Positions 28,267-36,662 of a stretch of 64,000 bases of DNA are shown here, in pieces. The notes under the pieces are model-generated. The model was given only the letters and a program-made list of their open reading frames with translations, ran no database searches and was not told the DNA's origin. The stretch is taken from the NCBI RefSeq assembly GCF_029269745.1, contig NZ_JARJHT010000001.1, positions 1,302,001 to 1,366,000 of the forward strand, given 5' to 3'. Source of the DNA: Polluticoccus soli (GTDB lineage Bacteria > Bacteroidota > Bacteroidia > Chitinophagales > Chitinophagaceae). The translations under genes and the position numbers were made by a program. Each line of letters begins with the position of its first letter. Position 1 is the first letter of the stretch.

Positions 28267-29538
28267 TTACTTGATCATATCTGCGCCGAAATAAGGGCGC
28301 AATACTTCAGGTAGTGTTATTCCTTCGGGTGTTTGATTATTCTCCAGCAGGCAGGCCATGATGCGTGGCAATGCCAGGGAGCTGCCGTTGAGCGTATGCA
28401 CCAGCTGCGTTTTATTATCTCCGCCTTTGAAACGGATCTTCATCCTGTTGGCCTGGAACACTTCAAAGTTTGAAACAGAGCTAACTTCCAGCCAACGCTC
28501 CTGCGCGGCACTGTACACTTCAAAATCGTAAGTAAGTGCAGAAGTAAAGCTCATATCTCCACCACACAAACGCAGTATACGGTATTGCAGCCCCAGGTTT
28601 TGCAACAGCTTCTCGATATGGTCCACCATTTCCTGGTGCGCTTCGTAGCTTTTCTCTGGGTGCACCAGTTGCACCACCTCTACTTTATCGAACTGGTGAA
28701 CACGGTTGAGGCCACGTACGTCTTTGCCATAAGAACCGGCCTCGCGACGGAAGCATGGTGTGTAGGCAGTCATTTTTATTGGCAGTGATGATTCAGCAAC
28801 GATCTCGTCGCGGTACACATTGGTAACAGGAACTTCCGCTGTTGGTATCAGGTAGAAACCATCAACTGTCACATGGTACATCTGTCCTTCTTTATCGGGC
28901 AGCTGACCGGTACCATACGCGGTTGCTTCGTTCACCATATAAGGCGGATAATACTCTTTATAACCCGCGTCTATATTATAGTTGAGGAAGTAGTTGATGA
29001 GCGAGCGTTGCAGCTTAGCACCTTGTCCAATATACACAGGGAAACCACTGCCGGTTATTTTATTACCCAGCTCAAAGTCCACCAGTTTGTATTTGTCCAT
29101 CAGGTCCCAGTGGGCCAGCTTTTGCGTACTCAGATCTGGCGTACTGCCGCCTTGCTTCACTACTTCATTTTCTTCCGGTGTTTTACCAAAGGGAACACTA
29201 CTGTGTGGCATGTTTGGCAATTTCACCAGTGTATCGTGCAGTTCTTCTTCCAGCTCAGCCAGTTTAACCGACAGTTCTTTGGTTTTGTCTTTATTCAGCG
29301 ATACCTGCGCTTTCAGGGTTTCAGCTTCTGCTTTCTCGCCTTTGGCCATCAGCTGGCCGATGTTTTTGGATGCCGAATTGATCGCTGCCAGAAGGGTATC
29401 GTTCTCAGCCTGCAAGTGCCTGCGGCGTTCATCCATTTCTATGATCTGGTCTACCAGCTCCGGTTCTTTGAAGTTCTTCTTCTTCAAACCGTCCAGTATC
29501 AGCTCCTTGTTTTGCCTGAATAATTGTATGGGCAGCAT
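28267..29538 (-). CDS. serS: seryl-tRNA synthetase
   Basis: Class II aminoacyl-tRNA synthetase of 423 residues that charges tRNA-Ser. The N-terminal antiparallel coiled-coil arm covers about 25-105 and is rich in K, E and A. The catalytic domain contains LIPTAEVPVTN, PCFRREAGSYGKDVRGLNRVHQF (motif 2 with its arginine) and NGSSLALPRIMACLLEN (motif 3). First gene of an operon with the DUF4293 gene. A -7 box lies 17 nt upstream. Confidence 0.97.
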   Translation of the reverse strand: MLPIQLFRQNKELILDGLKKKNFKEPELVDQIIEMDERRRHLQAENDTLLAAINSASKNIGQLMAKGEKAEAETLKAQVSLNKDKTKELSVKLAELEEELHDTLVKLPNMPHSSVPFGKTPEENEVVKQGGSTPDLSTQKLAHWDLMDKYKLVDFELGNKITGSGFPVYIGQGAKLQRSLINYFLNYNIDAGYKEYYPPYMVNEATAYGTGQLPDKEGQMYHVTVDGFYLIPTAEVPVTNVYRDEIVAESSLPIKMTAYTPCFRREAGSYGKDVRGLNRVHQFDKVEVVQLVHPEKSYEAHQEMVDHIEKLLQNLGLQYRILRLCGGDMSFTSALTYDFEVYSAAQERWLEVSSVSNFEVFQANRMKIRFKGGDNKTQLVHTLNGSSLALPRIMACLLENNQTPEGITLPEVLRPYFGADMIK

Positions 29539-29555
29539 ATCGGTTAATTATGCGG

Positions 29556-29563
29556 CAAATATA
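29556..29563 (-). promoter_or_regulatory. -7 promoter box of serS
   Basis: TATATTTG on the minus strand, 17 nt before the start codon. Confidence 0.5.
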
Positions 29564-29720
29564 ATGTTTAGCATCGTTTGCCCCTAAATCCACTGGCTCT
29601 GTTCAGGAAGCTTGCCCGCTATCCCGTTCTAACACGGAATGTTAAAATCATTTATTGGTACCCGGACGAGGTGCTTTGGGGTACTATTTTTCTACCAACC
29701 GATGGTTAGAGTTTCCTGCT

Positions 29721-30116
29721 ATGAAGAACCTCATCCTGATATGCTTACTGTTGCCGGCGGTCGCCGCAGCACAATCGCAGGATGACTGTGAACAGGCCAT
29801 GGTACGGTTCAGCCAGTACTACAACGAGCAGAATTCAAAAAAGATAATCGAACTGTTCGCTCCGCAAACACAGCAATTCGTTGAGACCGCCTTTGATAAA
29901 GAGAACATAGGCGATCTTATCAAACGCTACGGACCGATCCAATCCTTCAAATATATTGGAGTAACCAGGGAAGGTGGTATGATCATCTTCAAAACGCAAT
30001 TTGAAAACCAGACACTGCCCACGGGCTTCACGTTAGAAGAGAGCAATAAGTTTGGTACGTTTCGCTTCAATGCCAGGTCCGATGAGATAGACGAAATGAT
30101 GCTCAATTCACAATAG
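29721..30116 (+). CDS. small secreted protein, first tandem copy (DUF3887-like)
   Basis: Predicted periplasmic or secreted protein of 131 residues with the signal peptide MKNLILICLLLPAVAAAQ. The mature part has helices (FSQYYNEQNSKKIIELFAP) and then a strand-rich end with FGTFRF, resembling the DUF3887/SnoaL-like fold. It is clearly paralogous to the gene at 30218: identical opening MKNLILI, shared YYN, shared NKFGTFRF, and the same placing of the final DEI(D/E) helix. Start chosen at the signal peptide; the frame upstream is open but not protein-like. Function unknown. Confidence 0.75.
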   Translation: MKNLILICLLLPAVAAAQSQDDCEQAMVRFSQYYNEQNSKKIIELFAPQTQQFVETAFDKENIGDLIKRYGPIQSFKYIGVTREGGMIIFKTQFENQTLPTGFTLEESNKFGTFRFNARSDEIDEMMLNSQ

Positions 30117-30155
30117 CATAGTAGTCAACTCCCAGTTAAATTGAGCCATTGTGTT

Positions 30156-30191
30156 CCTTTGCAACATTGCTGGTAACAGGGGTTGCAAAGG
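30156..30191. repeat. 10-bp perfect inverted repeat between the tandem paralogues
   Basis: CCTTTGCAAC (30156-30165) and GTTGCAAAGG (30182-30191) are separated by 16 nt and end 26 nt before the second gene's ATG. It has no T-run, so it is not an ordinary terminator. It could be an operator or a leader hairpin affecting translation of the second copy only. Confidence 0.6.
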
Positions 30192-30217
30192 CAAAACTAA
30201 TGTCTTATATTTCTGAT

Positions 30218-30610
30218 ATGAAGAACCTCATCCTTATATCCTTTCTCGTTCCGGCCATGGCAATGGCTCAGTCAAAAGAAGATTATGAGCGGGCCATGAG
30301 CAGGTTTAAACACTATTACAACAAAAGCAAGACCGAAAAGCTGGCAGATCTTTTTTTGCCTGACGCTAAAGAATTTGTCGAAAAAACGTTTGGAGGAGAA
30401 GGACCTGGAAATGCAATGAAAGAGTATGGTCGCATAAAATCGTTCAGCTACCTTGGTGTAGCCAAAGAAGATGGCGTTACGATATTCAAAACTGAGTTTG
30501 AAAAACAAACAGTTGCAACCAGCTTTACACTGGAAGAGGGAAACAAGTTCGGTACGTTCCGTTTTCATACCAATACCGACGAGATAGAAGCGATGCTGCG
30601 CGATTCATAG
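30218..30610 (+). CDS. small secreted protein, second tandem copy (DUF3887-like)
   Basis: 130 residues; signal peptide MKNLILISFLVPAMAMAQ. Same architecture as the copy at 29721: FKHYYNKSKTEKLADLFLPDA, a central IKSFSYLGVAKEDGVTIFKTEFE, then NKFGTFRFH and an acidic end. The two copies have diverged throughout the mature part, so the duplication is not recent. The upstream spacer holds a perfect inverted repeat that the first copy lacks. Confidence 0.75.
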   Translation: MKNLILISFLVPAMAMAQSKEDYERAMSRFKHYYNKSKTEKLADLFLPDAKEFVEKTFGGEGPGNAMKEYGRIKSFSYLGVAKEDGVTIFKTEFEKQTVATSFTLEEGNKFGTFRFHTNTDEIEAMLRDS

Positions 30611-30625
30611 CCAGCGCTAAATCGT

Positions 30626-30633
30626 TACATTTG
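30626..30633 (+). promoter_or_regulatory. -7 promoter box of folA
   Basis: TACATTTG ends only 4 nt before the ATG at 30638, so the transcript would begin at or very near the start codon. Confidence 0.55.
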
Positions 30634-30637
30634 CTGT

Positions 30638-31144
30638 ATGATCCTTTCAGCAATAGTAGCCACCGATGAACATAATGCCATTGGTAAGAACAACCAGTTG
30701 CCATGGCGCCTGCCCGAAGACCTGAAATTCTTCAAGAAAACAACCATGGGCAAGCCTGTGCTGATGGGCAGAAAGACCTGGGATTCGCTGGGTGGCAAAC
30801 CTTTGCCGGGAAGGCTCAACATCGTTTTATCACGTCAAACAGACCTGAGCCTACCCGAAGGCGTAGAACTGGCAAACGACCTGCAGACTGCTATTAAAAA
30901 GCTGGAAACCGAGACAACGGAAGAAGCCTTTGTAATTGGCGGCGGACATGTGTTTACAGAAGCGCTGCCACTTCTCGACCGCATGTACATTACAGAAGTG
31001 AAAACTGTCGTACAGGACGCAGATGCCTTCTTCCCGCATGTGGACCATAGTCACTGGAAGCTGGTTTGGGAAGAAGCACACAACAAAGACGAGAAGCACG
31101 CTTTCGATTACACCTTCAAGCAGTACGAACACATCAACCTGTGA
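30638..31144 (+). CDS. folA: dihydrofolate reductase
   Basis: Reduces dihydrofolate to tetrahydrofolate with NADPH. The 168 residues are typical. It has the N-terminal ILSAIVATDEHNAIGKNNQLPW with the substrate loop, FFKKTTMGKPVLMGRKTW (cofactor contact), IVLSRQ, and the glycine-rich FVIGGGHVF. Its stop codon overlaps the GTG start of the next gene by 4 nt (GTGA), so translation of the two is coupled. Probably leaderless (see its promoter entry). Confidence 0.97.
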   Translation: MILSAIVATDEHNAIGKNNQLPWRLPEDLKFFKKTTMGKPVLMGRKTWDSLGGKPLPGRLNIVLSRQTDLSLPEGVELANDLQTAIKKLETETTEEAFVIGGGHVFTEALPLLDRMYITEVKTVVQDADAFFPHVDHSHWKLVWEEAHNKDEKHAFDYTFKQYEHINL

Positions 31145-31548
31145 CGCTGCACGCACTCGTTCAATACTTATTGTACAAACGGAAAGCCAAAGGCCGCCAC
31201 GGTACGCATTCGCCGTTTGTGTATGCATTTATAGAGGACGGCATTCAAAAGATAAAGGCCAAATCTTTAAAGGAATTGCTGCGCACTTACTTCACTGATA
31301 AGAAGCTTGTATTTGTAGAAGAACAACAGGCCACACGGCAGGTGAAGAATCTATTTGACAGCACAAGGCCCGATACGATCATTGCGATAAAAGACATTCA
31401 TGCTACGCAGGAAGCAACCGACGAATGGGATAAACTAAGTAGCAGCTCCCGGGTAACGCTCAGTGTCGACCTGTATCAATATGGCCTGCTCTTCTTCGAT
31501 CCTGCATTTAAACAAAAGCAGCATTTTATTGTAAAATATCCCGCATAA
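31141..31548 (+). CDS. internally shortened relative of a Bacteroidota class I methyltransferase family
   Basis: I take the GTG at 31141 as start because it overlaps the folA stop codon (GTGA). This gives 135 residues. The first 30 (YLLYKRKAKGRHGTHSPFVYAF) look like the N-terminus of a Bacteroidota family annotated as class I SAM-dependent methyltransferase. The last 60 (IKDIHATQEATDEWDKL, then VTLSVDLYQYGLLFF and KQHFIVKYP) look like its C-terminus. The central SAM-binding Rossmann portion, with its E-x-G-x-x-x-G-type motif, is missing: the chain is a little over half the length I expect (about 240). It cannot be an active methyltransferase as it stands. The frame is intact, which suggests a maintained reduced protein or an early pseudogene. 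Family memory rather than a database search supports this. Confidence 0.6.
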   Translation: MTLHALVQYLLYKRKAKGRHGTHSPFVYAFIEDGIQKIKAKSLKELLRTYFTDKKLVFVEEQQATRQVKNLFDSTRPDTIIAIKDIHATQEATDEWDKLSSSSRVTLSVDLYQYGLLFFDPAFKQKQHFIVKYPA

Positions 31549-31568
31549 AAAAGCAACGGCATACAACT

Positions 31569-31590
31569 CCCCTCCTTAGTTAAGGAGGGG
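31569..31590. repeat. palindromic intergenic element
   Basis: Perfect 10-bp inverted repeat CCCCTCCTTA/TAAGGAGGGG with a 2-nt spacer, 21 nt past the preceding stop codon. GTCGGGGTGGTTGAAAAG follows at 31621. It could fold into a strong hairpin, but there is no T-run directly after it. Confidence 0.6.
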
Positions 31591-31668
31591 CGACTGGCAG
31601 AGGGCGCAAGCCCGTTGTCAGTCGGGGTGGTTGAAAAGCTGAAGATTGGGTGGACAGCTTATGTATCG

Positions 31669-31728
31669 AGACACAACCCGCTCACGCACGAGGCCGGCGC
31701 ACGCCCCTCTCAAGAGGAAGAAGAATAA
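31669..31728. repeat. intergenic CTCTCAAGAGG repeat, full copy
   Basis: Contains ACACAACCCGCTCA and then CCCCTCTCAAGAGGAAGAAG. The same two blocks are found closer together at 12001-12035. No coding potential seen. Confidence 0.4.
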
Positions 31729-31732
31729 TCCT

Positions 31733-32440
31733 CTATAAATTCACTTTGCTGAAATATTCCTGCCATTTTGAAATGGAGTTGTCCCTCTTGTCTTCCACCG
31801 CAATTTCTACCTTTTGCAGTATGCCATCTTCATACTTAAAGCTTCTGGTCAATGTATAATACTGAAGGTAAAATGTATCGCTTCTGATCGTGTTGTCACT
31901 TATACGGAAGCTGAACGAGTACAGCAGCTCATTGTATGGTATGCCATAACTCACAAAAAATAATGGAATAATGCCATCTCTAAAACTGAACGTATCACCC
32001 TTGCGATCAGGATCACTTTCGAGAAGAAATGACAGATCTTTTAAGTAAGGTTTAGACAAATCATATCTATCGTGAATAGCCCAAAGAAGTGGATTCAAAG
32101 TATCTTCCTGCCCGCAAACTCTCCTGGCAAACTTGTATCGCGTAATTATCCTGCTATCGAAATTGTATTCAGGATGAAACTCTACGATACAGCGTTCGTT
32201 GCCTTTATGTTCAAACACGGCTGAATCGTACACCTGCCAGTTGTTTATCGCATATGTTAGTCTAGCAGTAGGTTCTTCTCCGTTAAAATACATTTTCTCG
32301 CAAATGTAGTTCTCGGAAGAAAAATGATTGTTCCCTTCAAAATTGCATCGCTTAATGATCATTACTTGTTGCTGGGCATCAGCAGCTAAGCAACAAAGCA
32401 GGTAGGAAATCAGATTTATGTATCTGATGACTTTAGACAT
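31733..32440 (-). CDS. secreted hypothetical protein, 235 aa
   Basis: Signal peptide of about 22 residues (LISYLLCCLAADAQ) followed by a mature domain with charged strands (AEEPTARLTYAINNW-type region, FHPEYNFDSRIITRYKF) and several cysteines (C32, C47, C84 and C108 approximately). I do not recognise the family. It stands alone on the minus strand between repeat-bearing spacers. A 9-bp palindrome lies 20 nt upstream of its start codon and may affect its expression. Confidence 0.6.
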   Translation of the reverse strand: MSKVIRYINLISYLLCCLAADAQQQVMIIKRCNFEGNNHFSSENYICEKMYFNGEEPTARLTYAINNWQVYDSAVFEHKGNERCIVEFHPEYNFDSRIITRYKFARRVCGQEDTLNPLLWAIHDRYDLSKPYLKDLSFLLESDPDRKGDTFSFRDGIIPLFFVSYGIPYNELLYSFSFRISDNTIRSDTFYLQYYTLTRSFKYEDGILQKVEIAVEDKRDNSISKWQEYFSKVNL

Positions 32441-32460
32441 GAAACTAAGATATTTAATGT

Positions 32461-32486
32461 GGTGTCAGGTGTTTCCCCCTGACACC
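32461..32486. repeat. dispersed GTCAGGTG palindrome, copy A
   Basis: GGTGTCAGG pairs with CCTGACACC around a TGTTTCCC loop. Related copies occur at 39888-39898 (half), 40427-40456 and, more distantly, 45713-45748. This copy sits upstream of the gene starting at 32440 and beyond the clpX-operon terminator. Confidence 0.55.
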
Positions 32487-32503
32487 TTAATATCATACAA
32501 AAT

Positions 32504-32535
32504 AAAAAAGCCCCGCGATGAGCGGGGCTTTTTTT
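32504..32535 (-). terminator. terminator of the clpX operon
   Basis: Stem GCCCCGC/GCGGGGC with a 5-nt loop. The A-run on the left reads as T on the minus strand; a T-run on the right would also allow use on the plus strand. Confidence 0.88.
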
Positions 32536-32544
32536 CTACTAAGA

Positions 32545-32736
32545 TTAATTACCTCTTGGCTCGGTATAATCGGCGCTGTCGCTGCCTGCGCTGCTGCCCA
32601 TGAAATTGTCTACCATGCCCTGCATCATTGGAGGCAGTTGAGATTGTATAAATTCTTTGATCGTTTGAATCGATTTTACGGCTTGCTCCTGTGTAAGACC
32701 TGCACGTTCCATCAATAACTTTTCCAGTTGTTCCAT
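32545..32736 (-). CDS. small helical protein encoded after clpX, 63 aa
   Basis: Soluble, mostly helical (MEQLEKLLMERAGLTQEQAVKS, then IKEFIQSQLPPMMQGMVDNFMG) with a disordered acidic tail. It starts 19 nt after the clpX stop codon and is followed by the operon's terminator, so it is transcribed with clpX. No function known to me. Its position makes a ClpXP-related role, such as adaptor or substrate, worth considering, but nothing in the sequence proves it. Confidence 0.7.
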   Translation of the reverse strand: MEQLEKLLMERAGLTQEQAVKSIQTIKEFIQSQLPPMMQGMVDNFMGSSAGSDSADYTEPRGN

Positions 32737-32755
32737 TCGATAGTTGTTTTAGAGA

Positions 32756-34006
32756 TTATGCTGCTTTAAGATAATCAAGTTTTGAATGCTCAAGCATCTG
32801 CCTTGCATAGTCCAGCGTCAGTTTGAACGTGCCATCGTGTTTTTCAGAAGGCAGGTCGAACATCGCATCTGTCAGTATCATTTCGCAGATAGCCCTCAGG
32901 CCACGGCCACCCAGCTTGTATTCAATGGCTTTTTCTACCATATACTCCAGCGCGGCGTCTTCTACTTCCAGCTTGATGCCCTCGTATTCGAACAGCTTGC
33001 CGTATTGTTTGATGAGCGCATTCTTCGGCTCGGTCAGGATACGTTTGAGTGCGTCCTTATCCAGCGGATTCAGGTACGTAACTATCGGCAGGCGGCCAAG
33101 CAACTCAGGTATCAAACCAAAACTGCGCAGATCCTGTGAGTTCACGTATTGCAGCAGGTTGGCCCTGTCTACTTCTTTCGCTGCGCGGATGGCGTTGTAA
33201 CCGATAGACGAAGCCTGCACCCTGCGGGCGATCATCTTGTCGATACCTTCGAAAGCGCCGCCACAAATGAACAGGATGTTCTGTGTATTCACTTTTACCA
33301 TCTTTTGCTCAGGGTGCTTGCGTCCGCCCTGTGGTGGCACCAGCACTTCCGAACCTTCCAGCAGTTTCAGCATAGCCTGCTGAACGCCTTCGCCGCTCAC
33401 ATCGCGGGTAATGGATGGGTTATCGCCTTTACGGCCAATTTTATCTATCTCATCGATATATACGATACCACGCTCAGCAGCAGCCACGTCAAAATTGCAG
33501 CTTTGCAACAAGCGGCTCAGGATGCTTTCCACGTCCTCGCCAACATAACCTGCTTCTGTAAACACCGTAGCGTCTACAATAGCGAACGGCACCTGCAACA
33601 GGCGGGCGATGCTTTTAGCCAGCAGGGTCTTACCCGTACCGGTCTCGCCTACCATAACGATGTTCGATTTTTCGATCTCAACATCGTCTACCACAGGCAA
33701 CATCAGCCTTTTGTAGTGGTTGTATATAGCTACCGATAATATCTTTTTAGCGTCGTCCTGTCCTATTACATACTGGTCGAGGAATTCTTTTACTTCGCGG
33801 GGCTTGTAGACCTTGTGTTGCTTCAGGGTGTCCTGGTGGCTTTCTTTCTTCTTCTTATTGTCGTCACCTGTGGCCTCCTGCAACAGATGATGAGCGTTCT
33901 CTATGCATTGATCGCAGATATTACCCTTCATACCGGTAAACAAGATGTTTACATCACTCTCTGCACGATCACAAAAAGAACATTTTCTCTCTGTTTGTTT
34001 TGCCAT
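32756..34006 (-). CDS. clpX: ATP-dependent Clp protease, ATP-binding subunit ClpX
   Basis: Hexameric AAA+ unfoldase that feeds substrates to ClpP, 416 residues. The N-terminal zinc-binding domain has C9, C12, C31 and C34. Walker A is GETGTGKT at 120-127. The pore loop is GYVGEDVE, Walker B is [10 protein letters not shown], and an IGF-type loop area for ClpP docking lies between [14 protein letters not shown] and [11 protein letters not shown]. clpP is not adjacent. It is followed by a 63-aa gene in the same transcript and is divergent from priA. Confidence 0.97.
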   Translation of the reverse strand: MAKQTERKCSFCDRAESDVNILFTGMKGNICDQCIENAHHLLQEATGDDNKKKKESHQDTLKQHKVYKPREVKEFLDQYVIGQDDAKKILSVAIYNHYKRLMLPVVDDVEIEKSNIVMVGETGTGKTLLAKSIARLLQVPFAIVDATVFTEAGYVGEDVESILSRLLQSCNFDVAAAERGIVYIDEIDKIGRKGDNPSITRDVSGEGVQQAMLKLLEGSEVLVPPQGGRKHPEQKMVKVNTQNILFICGGAFEGIDKMIARRVQASSIGYNAIRAAKEVDRANLLQYVNSQDLRSFGLIPELLGRLPIVTYLNPLDKDALKRILTEPKNALIKQYGKLFEYEGIKLEVEDAALEYMVEKAIEYKLGGRGLRAICEMILTDAMFDLPSEKHDGTFKLTLDYARQMLEHSKLDYLKAA

Positions 34007-34031
34007 AAATTTTCCAAAAAACGTTGAACTG

Positions 34032-34039
34032 CAAAGGTA
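34032..34039 (-). promoter_or_regulatory. -7 promoter box of clpX
   Basis: TACCTTTG on the minus strand, 25 nt before the start codon. Confidence 0.55.
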
Positions 34040-34129
34040 CGAAGACTGCCGGGATTATAACCTATGTGAAAATGTGAAAATATATTACGCAGCCGCTTGT
34101 CACACGCGATTGTCTATCTTGCAGCAGTT

Positions 34130-36613
34130 ATGCAGCCCCTGCTTTCCACAAACGGTACCGGCGCCCTTTTTGCAGATATTATACTTCCGCTAAATCTTTC
34201 TCGCACACTTACTTATGGTGTGCCTGTAGATATGCAGGGGGCTATCCGCACGGGTATGCGCGTAGAAGTATCGCTGGGGAAGAACAAGGTCTATTCCGGC
34301 ATTGTTGACAGGCTGCACCACGAAAAACCCGAGTTATACGAGGTTAAACCCATCCGCCAGCTGATAGACGAGGAGCCGGTGGTAAATGACACACAGCTCC
34401 AGTTCTGGAAATGGATAGGTGATTACTATATGGCCGAGCCCGGCGAAGTAATGCAGGCAGCACTGCCTGCCCACCTTAAGCTGCAGGGCGAAACCCGGCT
34501 GCAATGGGCTCCTCAGGATATAGATGTGGTGTACGAGTGGAGCGACGCAGCCTATCCCGCTGCCGAATCGCTCGAAAACCGCGGTGAGCTCACCATGACC
34601 GAGTTGCGCAGCATCACGGGCGCCAGGCATTTCAATGGAGTGCTGCAGGAGCTGATCGAGAACCAGGTGGTGATCATTAAAGATGCGCTGGAGCCGGAAT
34701 ACCGTCCCAAGAAGGAGCGGGTGGTAACGCTGGCCGAAGAGTTTACGGGCGACGAAGCACTGCATGCTTTGTTCGACGAGCTGTCGCGCGCGCCTAAGCA
34801 ACTGGAACTGCTGATGGCCTACATCGAACTGTCGATGAAGAATGGCACGGTGCGGCAGGCAGATATCATTGAGCGGACCAGCGCCACGGCTGCGCAGGTA
34901 AAGGCACTGGCCGACAAAGGCATTTTCAAAGTAAAAGAAGTTGAAGTAGACCGGCTGGTGTTTGGCAAAAAGCAGGAGGAAAAAGAGATAGTATTCACCC
35001 TCGCACAGCAAAAAGCTTACGATGAACTGCTGCAAAGCATGGACGAAAAAGATGTGGTGCTGCTGGAAGGTGTAACCGGTAGCGGTAAAACGCTACTGTA
35101 TGTAGATAGAGTGAAGGCTGCTATTGCTGAAGGCAAACAGGCCATACTGCTACTCCCGGAGATAGGATTGACCACGCAACTCGTTAGTCGCTTATATGCA
35201 TACTTCGGCGACGACCTCGGTGTATACCATTCACGTTTCAGCAACAATGAGCGTGTAGAGATATGGGAAAAGGTGCGGACGGGCAAGTATAAAGTAGTTG
35301 CAGGCCCGCGCTCTGCGTTATGGCTTCCTTATAACAACATCGGCATCATCGTTGCCGACGAAGAGCACGATGCTTCTTACAAACAAAAAGACCCGGCTCC
35401 GCGCTTTCACGCGCGCGATGCTGCTATATACCTTGCCTCTCTACACAAAGCAAAAGTGATACTCGGTTCTGCCACACCAAGCGTGGAAAGCCTGTACAAT
35501 GCACAACAAGGCAAGTATGGCTATGTGCAGTTAAAAGAGCGCTACCAGGGCGTGCGCATGCCGGGTATCGAACTGGTGAATGCGAAATCGCTGGAGGCTG
35601 TACGGCAGTTGGGATATAAACTGTTGACACCGGAATTGCAGCAGGCAATGGGCGAAGCGCTGCAGAACAAAAAGCAGGTCATACTGTTCCAGAACCGCAG
35701 GGGTTATGCACCTTTCCAGCTGTGCATGGTATGCGGCTGGGTGCCTCAGTGTAAAAACTGCGCGGTGGCGCTCACCTATCACAAAAGCACCGATAAACTG
35801 CATTGCCACTATTGCGGACAGAAATCCGCGGTTATTCATAGCTGCCCTTCATGCGGCAGCAATCGCCTGCAGAGCAAAACCTTCGGCACGGAGAAGATAG
35901 AAGAAGAAGTACAGCAATTATTCCCTAAGGCACGCGTAGCGCGCATGGACGTTGACAGCATGCGCGGCAAGCAAACGCTGTCACAACTGCTGGACCAACT
36001 GGCCAAACAAAAAGTAGACATATTGGTGGGCACCCAGATGGTAGTAAAGGGACTGGACTTCGCACCTGTGTCTTTAGTAGGTATCCTTAGCGCCGACAGC
36101 CTGTTAAGCTATCCCGATTTTCGCGTTAATGAACGCGCATTCCAGCTGATGGAGCAGGTGAGCGGCCGCGCAGGTCGCGCCGATGGTGCCGGCCGTGTGA
36201 TCATACAGGTGCACAACCTGCAACACCCGGTTTTGAAATGGGTGCAGGAACACGATGTGCGCGCTTACTACGATCACGAGATAAAATACCGCGAGTACTT
36301 TGCCTATCCTCCGTTCTCAAGGCTTATCAAGGTAATATTCAAACACAAAGACGAACCCAAAACCATCGAAGCTGCCAACGTCATGGCTCAGGCAGTGTCC
36401 AAGATCGAGGGCATTATCATACAAGGGCCGGGTCCCGCTGTGGTTTCGCGCGTGCGTAATCTTTATGTACAGGAGATCTGGATAAAATGTCCCCGCGACC
36501 GCCGTGTCATCAACGAAGTAAAATCCGTGATCCGCACCCAGCGACAAGCCATCACTACGACAAAGGGTAACAATGCCTTGCAGGTACTCCCTGATGTAGA
36601 TCCCGTATCATAA
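34130..36613 (+). CDS. priA: primosomal replication restart helicase PriA
   Basis: 3'-5' DNA helicase that reloads the replisome at stalled forks, 827 residues. The N-terminal DNA-binding domain begins near FADIILPLNLSRTLTYGVP. Walker A is GVTGSGKT, the DEAH-type box is DEEHD, and a cysteine cluster binds two zinc ions (CMVCGWVPQCKNC, then CHYCGQ and CPSCGSNRL). Helicase motif V/VI is in GTQMVVKGLDF and QVSGRAGRADGAG. Start chosen at 34130; the frame is open to 34097 but those residues do not resemble the family. TATCTTGC 16 nt upstream is a weak -7 box. Confidence 0.95.
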   Translation: MQPLLSTNGTGALFADIILPLNLSRTLTYGVPVDMQGAIRTGMRVEVSLGKNKVYSGIVDRLHHEKPELYEVKPIRQLIDEEPVVNDTQLQFWKWIGDYYMAEPGEVMQAALPAHLKLQGETRLQWAPQDIDVVYEWSDAAYPAAESLENRGELTMTELRSITGARHFNGVLQELIENQVVIIKDALEPEYRPKKERVVTLAEEFTGDEALHALFDELSRAPKQLELLMAYIELSMKNGTVRQADIIERTSATAAQVKALADKGIFKVKEVEVDRLVFGKKQEEKEIVFTLAQQKAYDELLQSMDEKDVVLLEGVTGSGKTLLYVDRVKAAIAEGKQAILLLPEIGLTTQLVSRLYAYFGDDLGVYHSRFSNNERVEIWEKVRTGKYKVVAGPRSALWLPYNNIGIIVADEEHDASYKQKDPAPRFHARDAAIYLASLHKAKVILGSATPSVESLYNAQQGKYGYVQLKERYQGVRMPGIELVNAKSLEAVRQLGYKLLTPELQQAMGEALQNKKQVILFQNRRGYAPFQLCMVCGWVPQCKNCAVALTYHKSTDKLHCHYCGQKSAVIHSCPSCGSNRLQSKTFGTEKIEEEVQQLFPKARVARMDVDSMRGKQTLSQLLDQLAKQKVDILVGTQMVVKGLDFAPVSLVGILSADSLLSYPDFRVNERAFQLMEQVSGRAGRADGAGRVIIQVHNLQHPVLKWVQEHDVRAYYDHEIKYREYFAYPPFSRLIKVIFKHKDEPKTIEAANVMAQAVSKIEGIIIQGPGPAVVSRVRNLYVQEIWIKCPRDRRVINEVKSVIRTQRQAITTTKGNNALQVLPDVDPVS

Positions 36614-36639
36614 AAAAAGCGGGCACCAATGGTACCCGC
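36612..36639 (-). terminator. terminator of the ferritin-like operon
   Basis: Stem GCGGGCACC/GGTACCCGC with one mismatch (36619-36639), followed on the minus strand by seven T residues. Confidence 0.8.
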
Positions 36640-36662
36640 CCTGTATCAATGTGTTGATGTTT

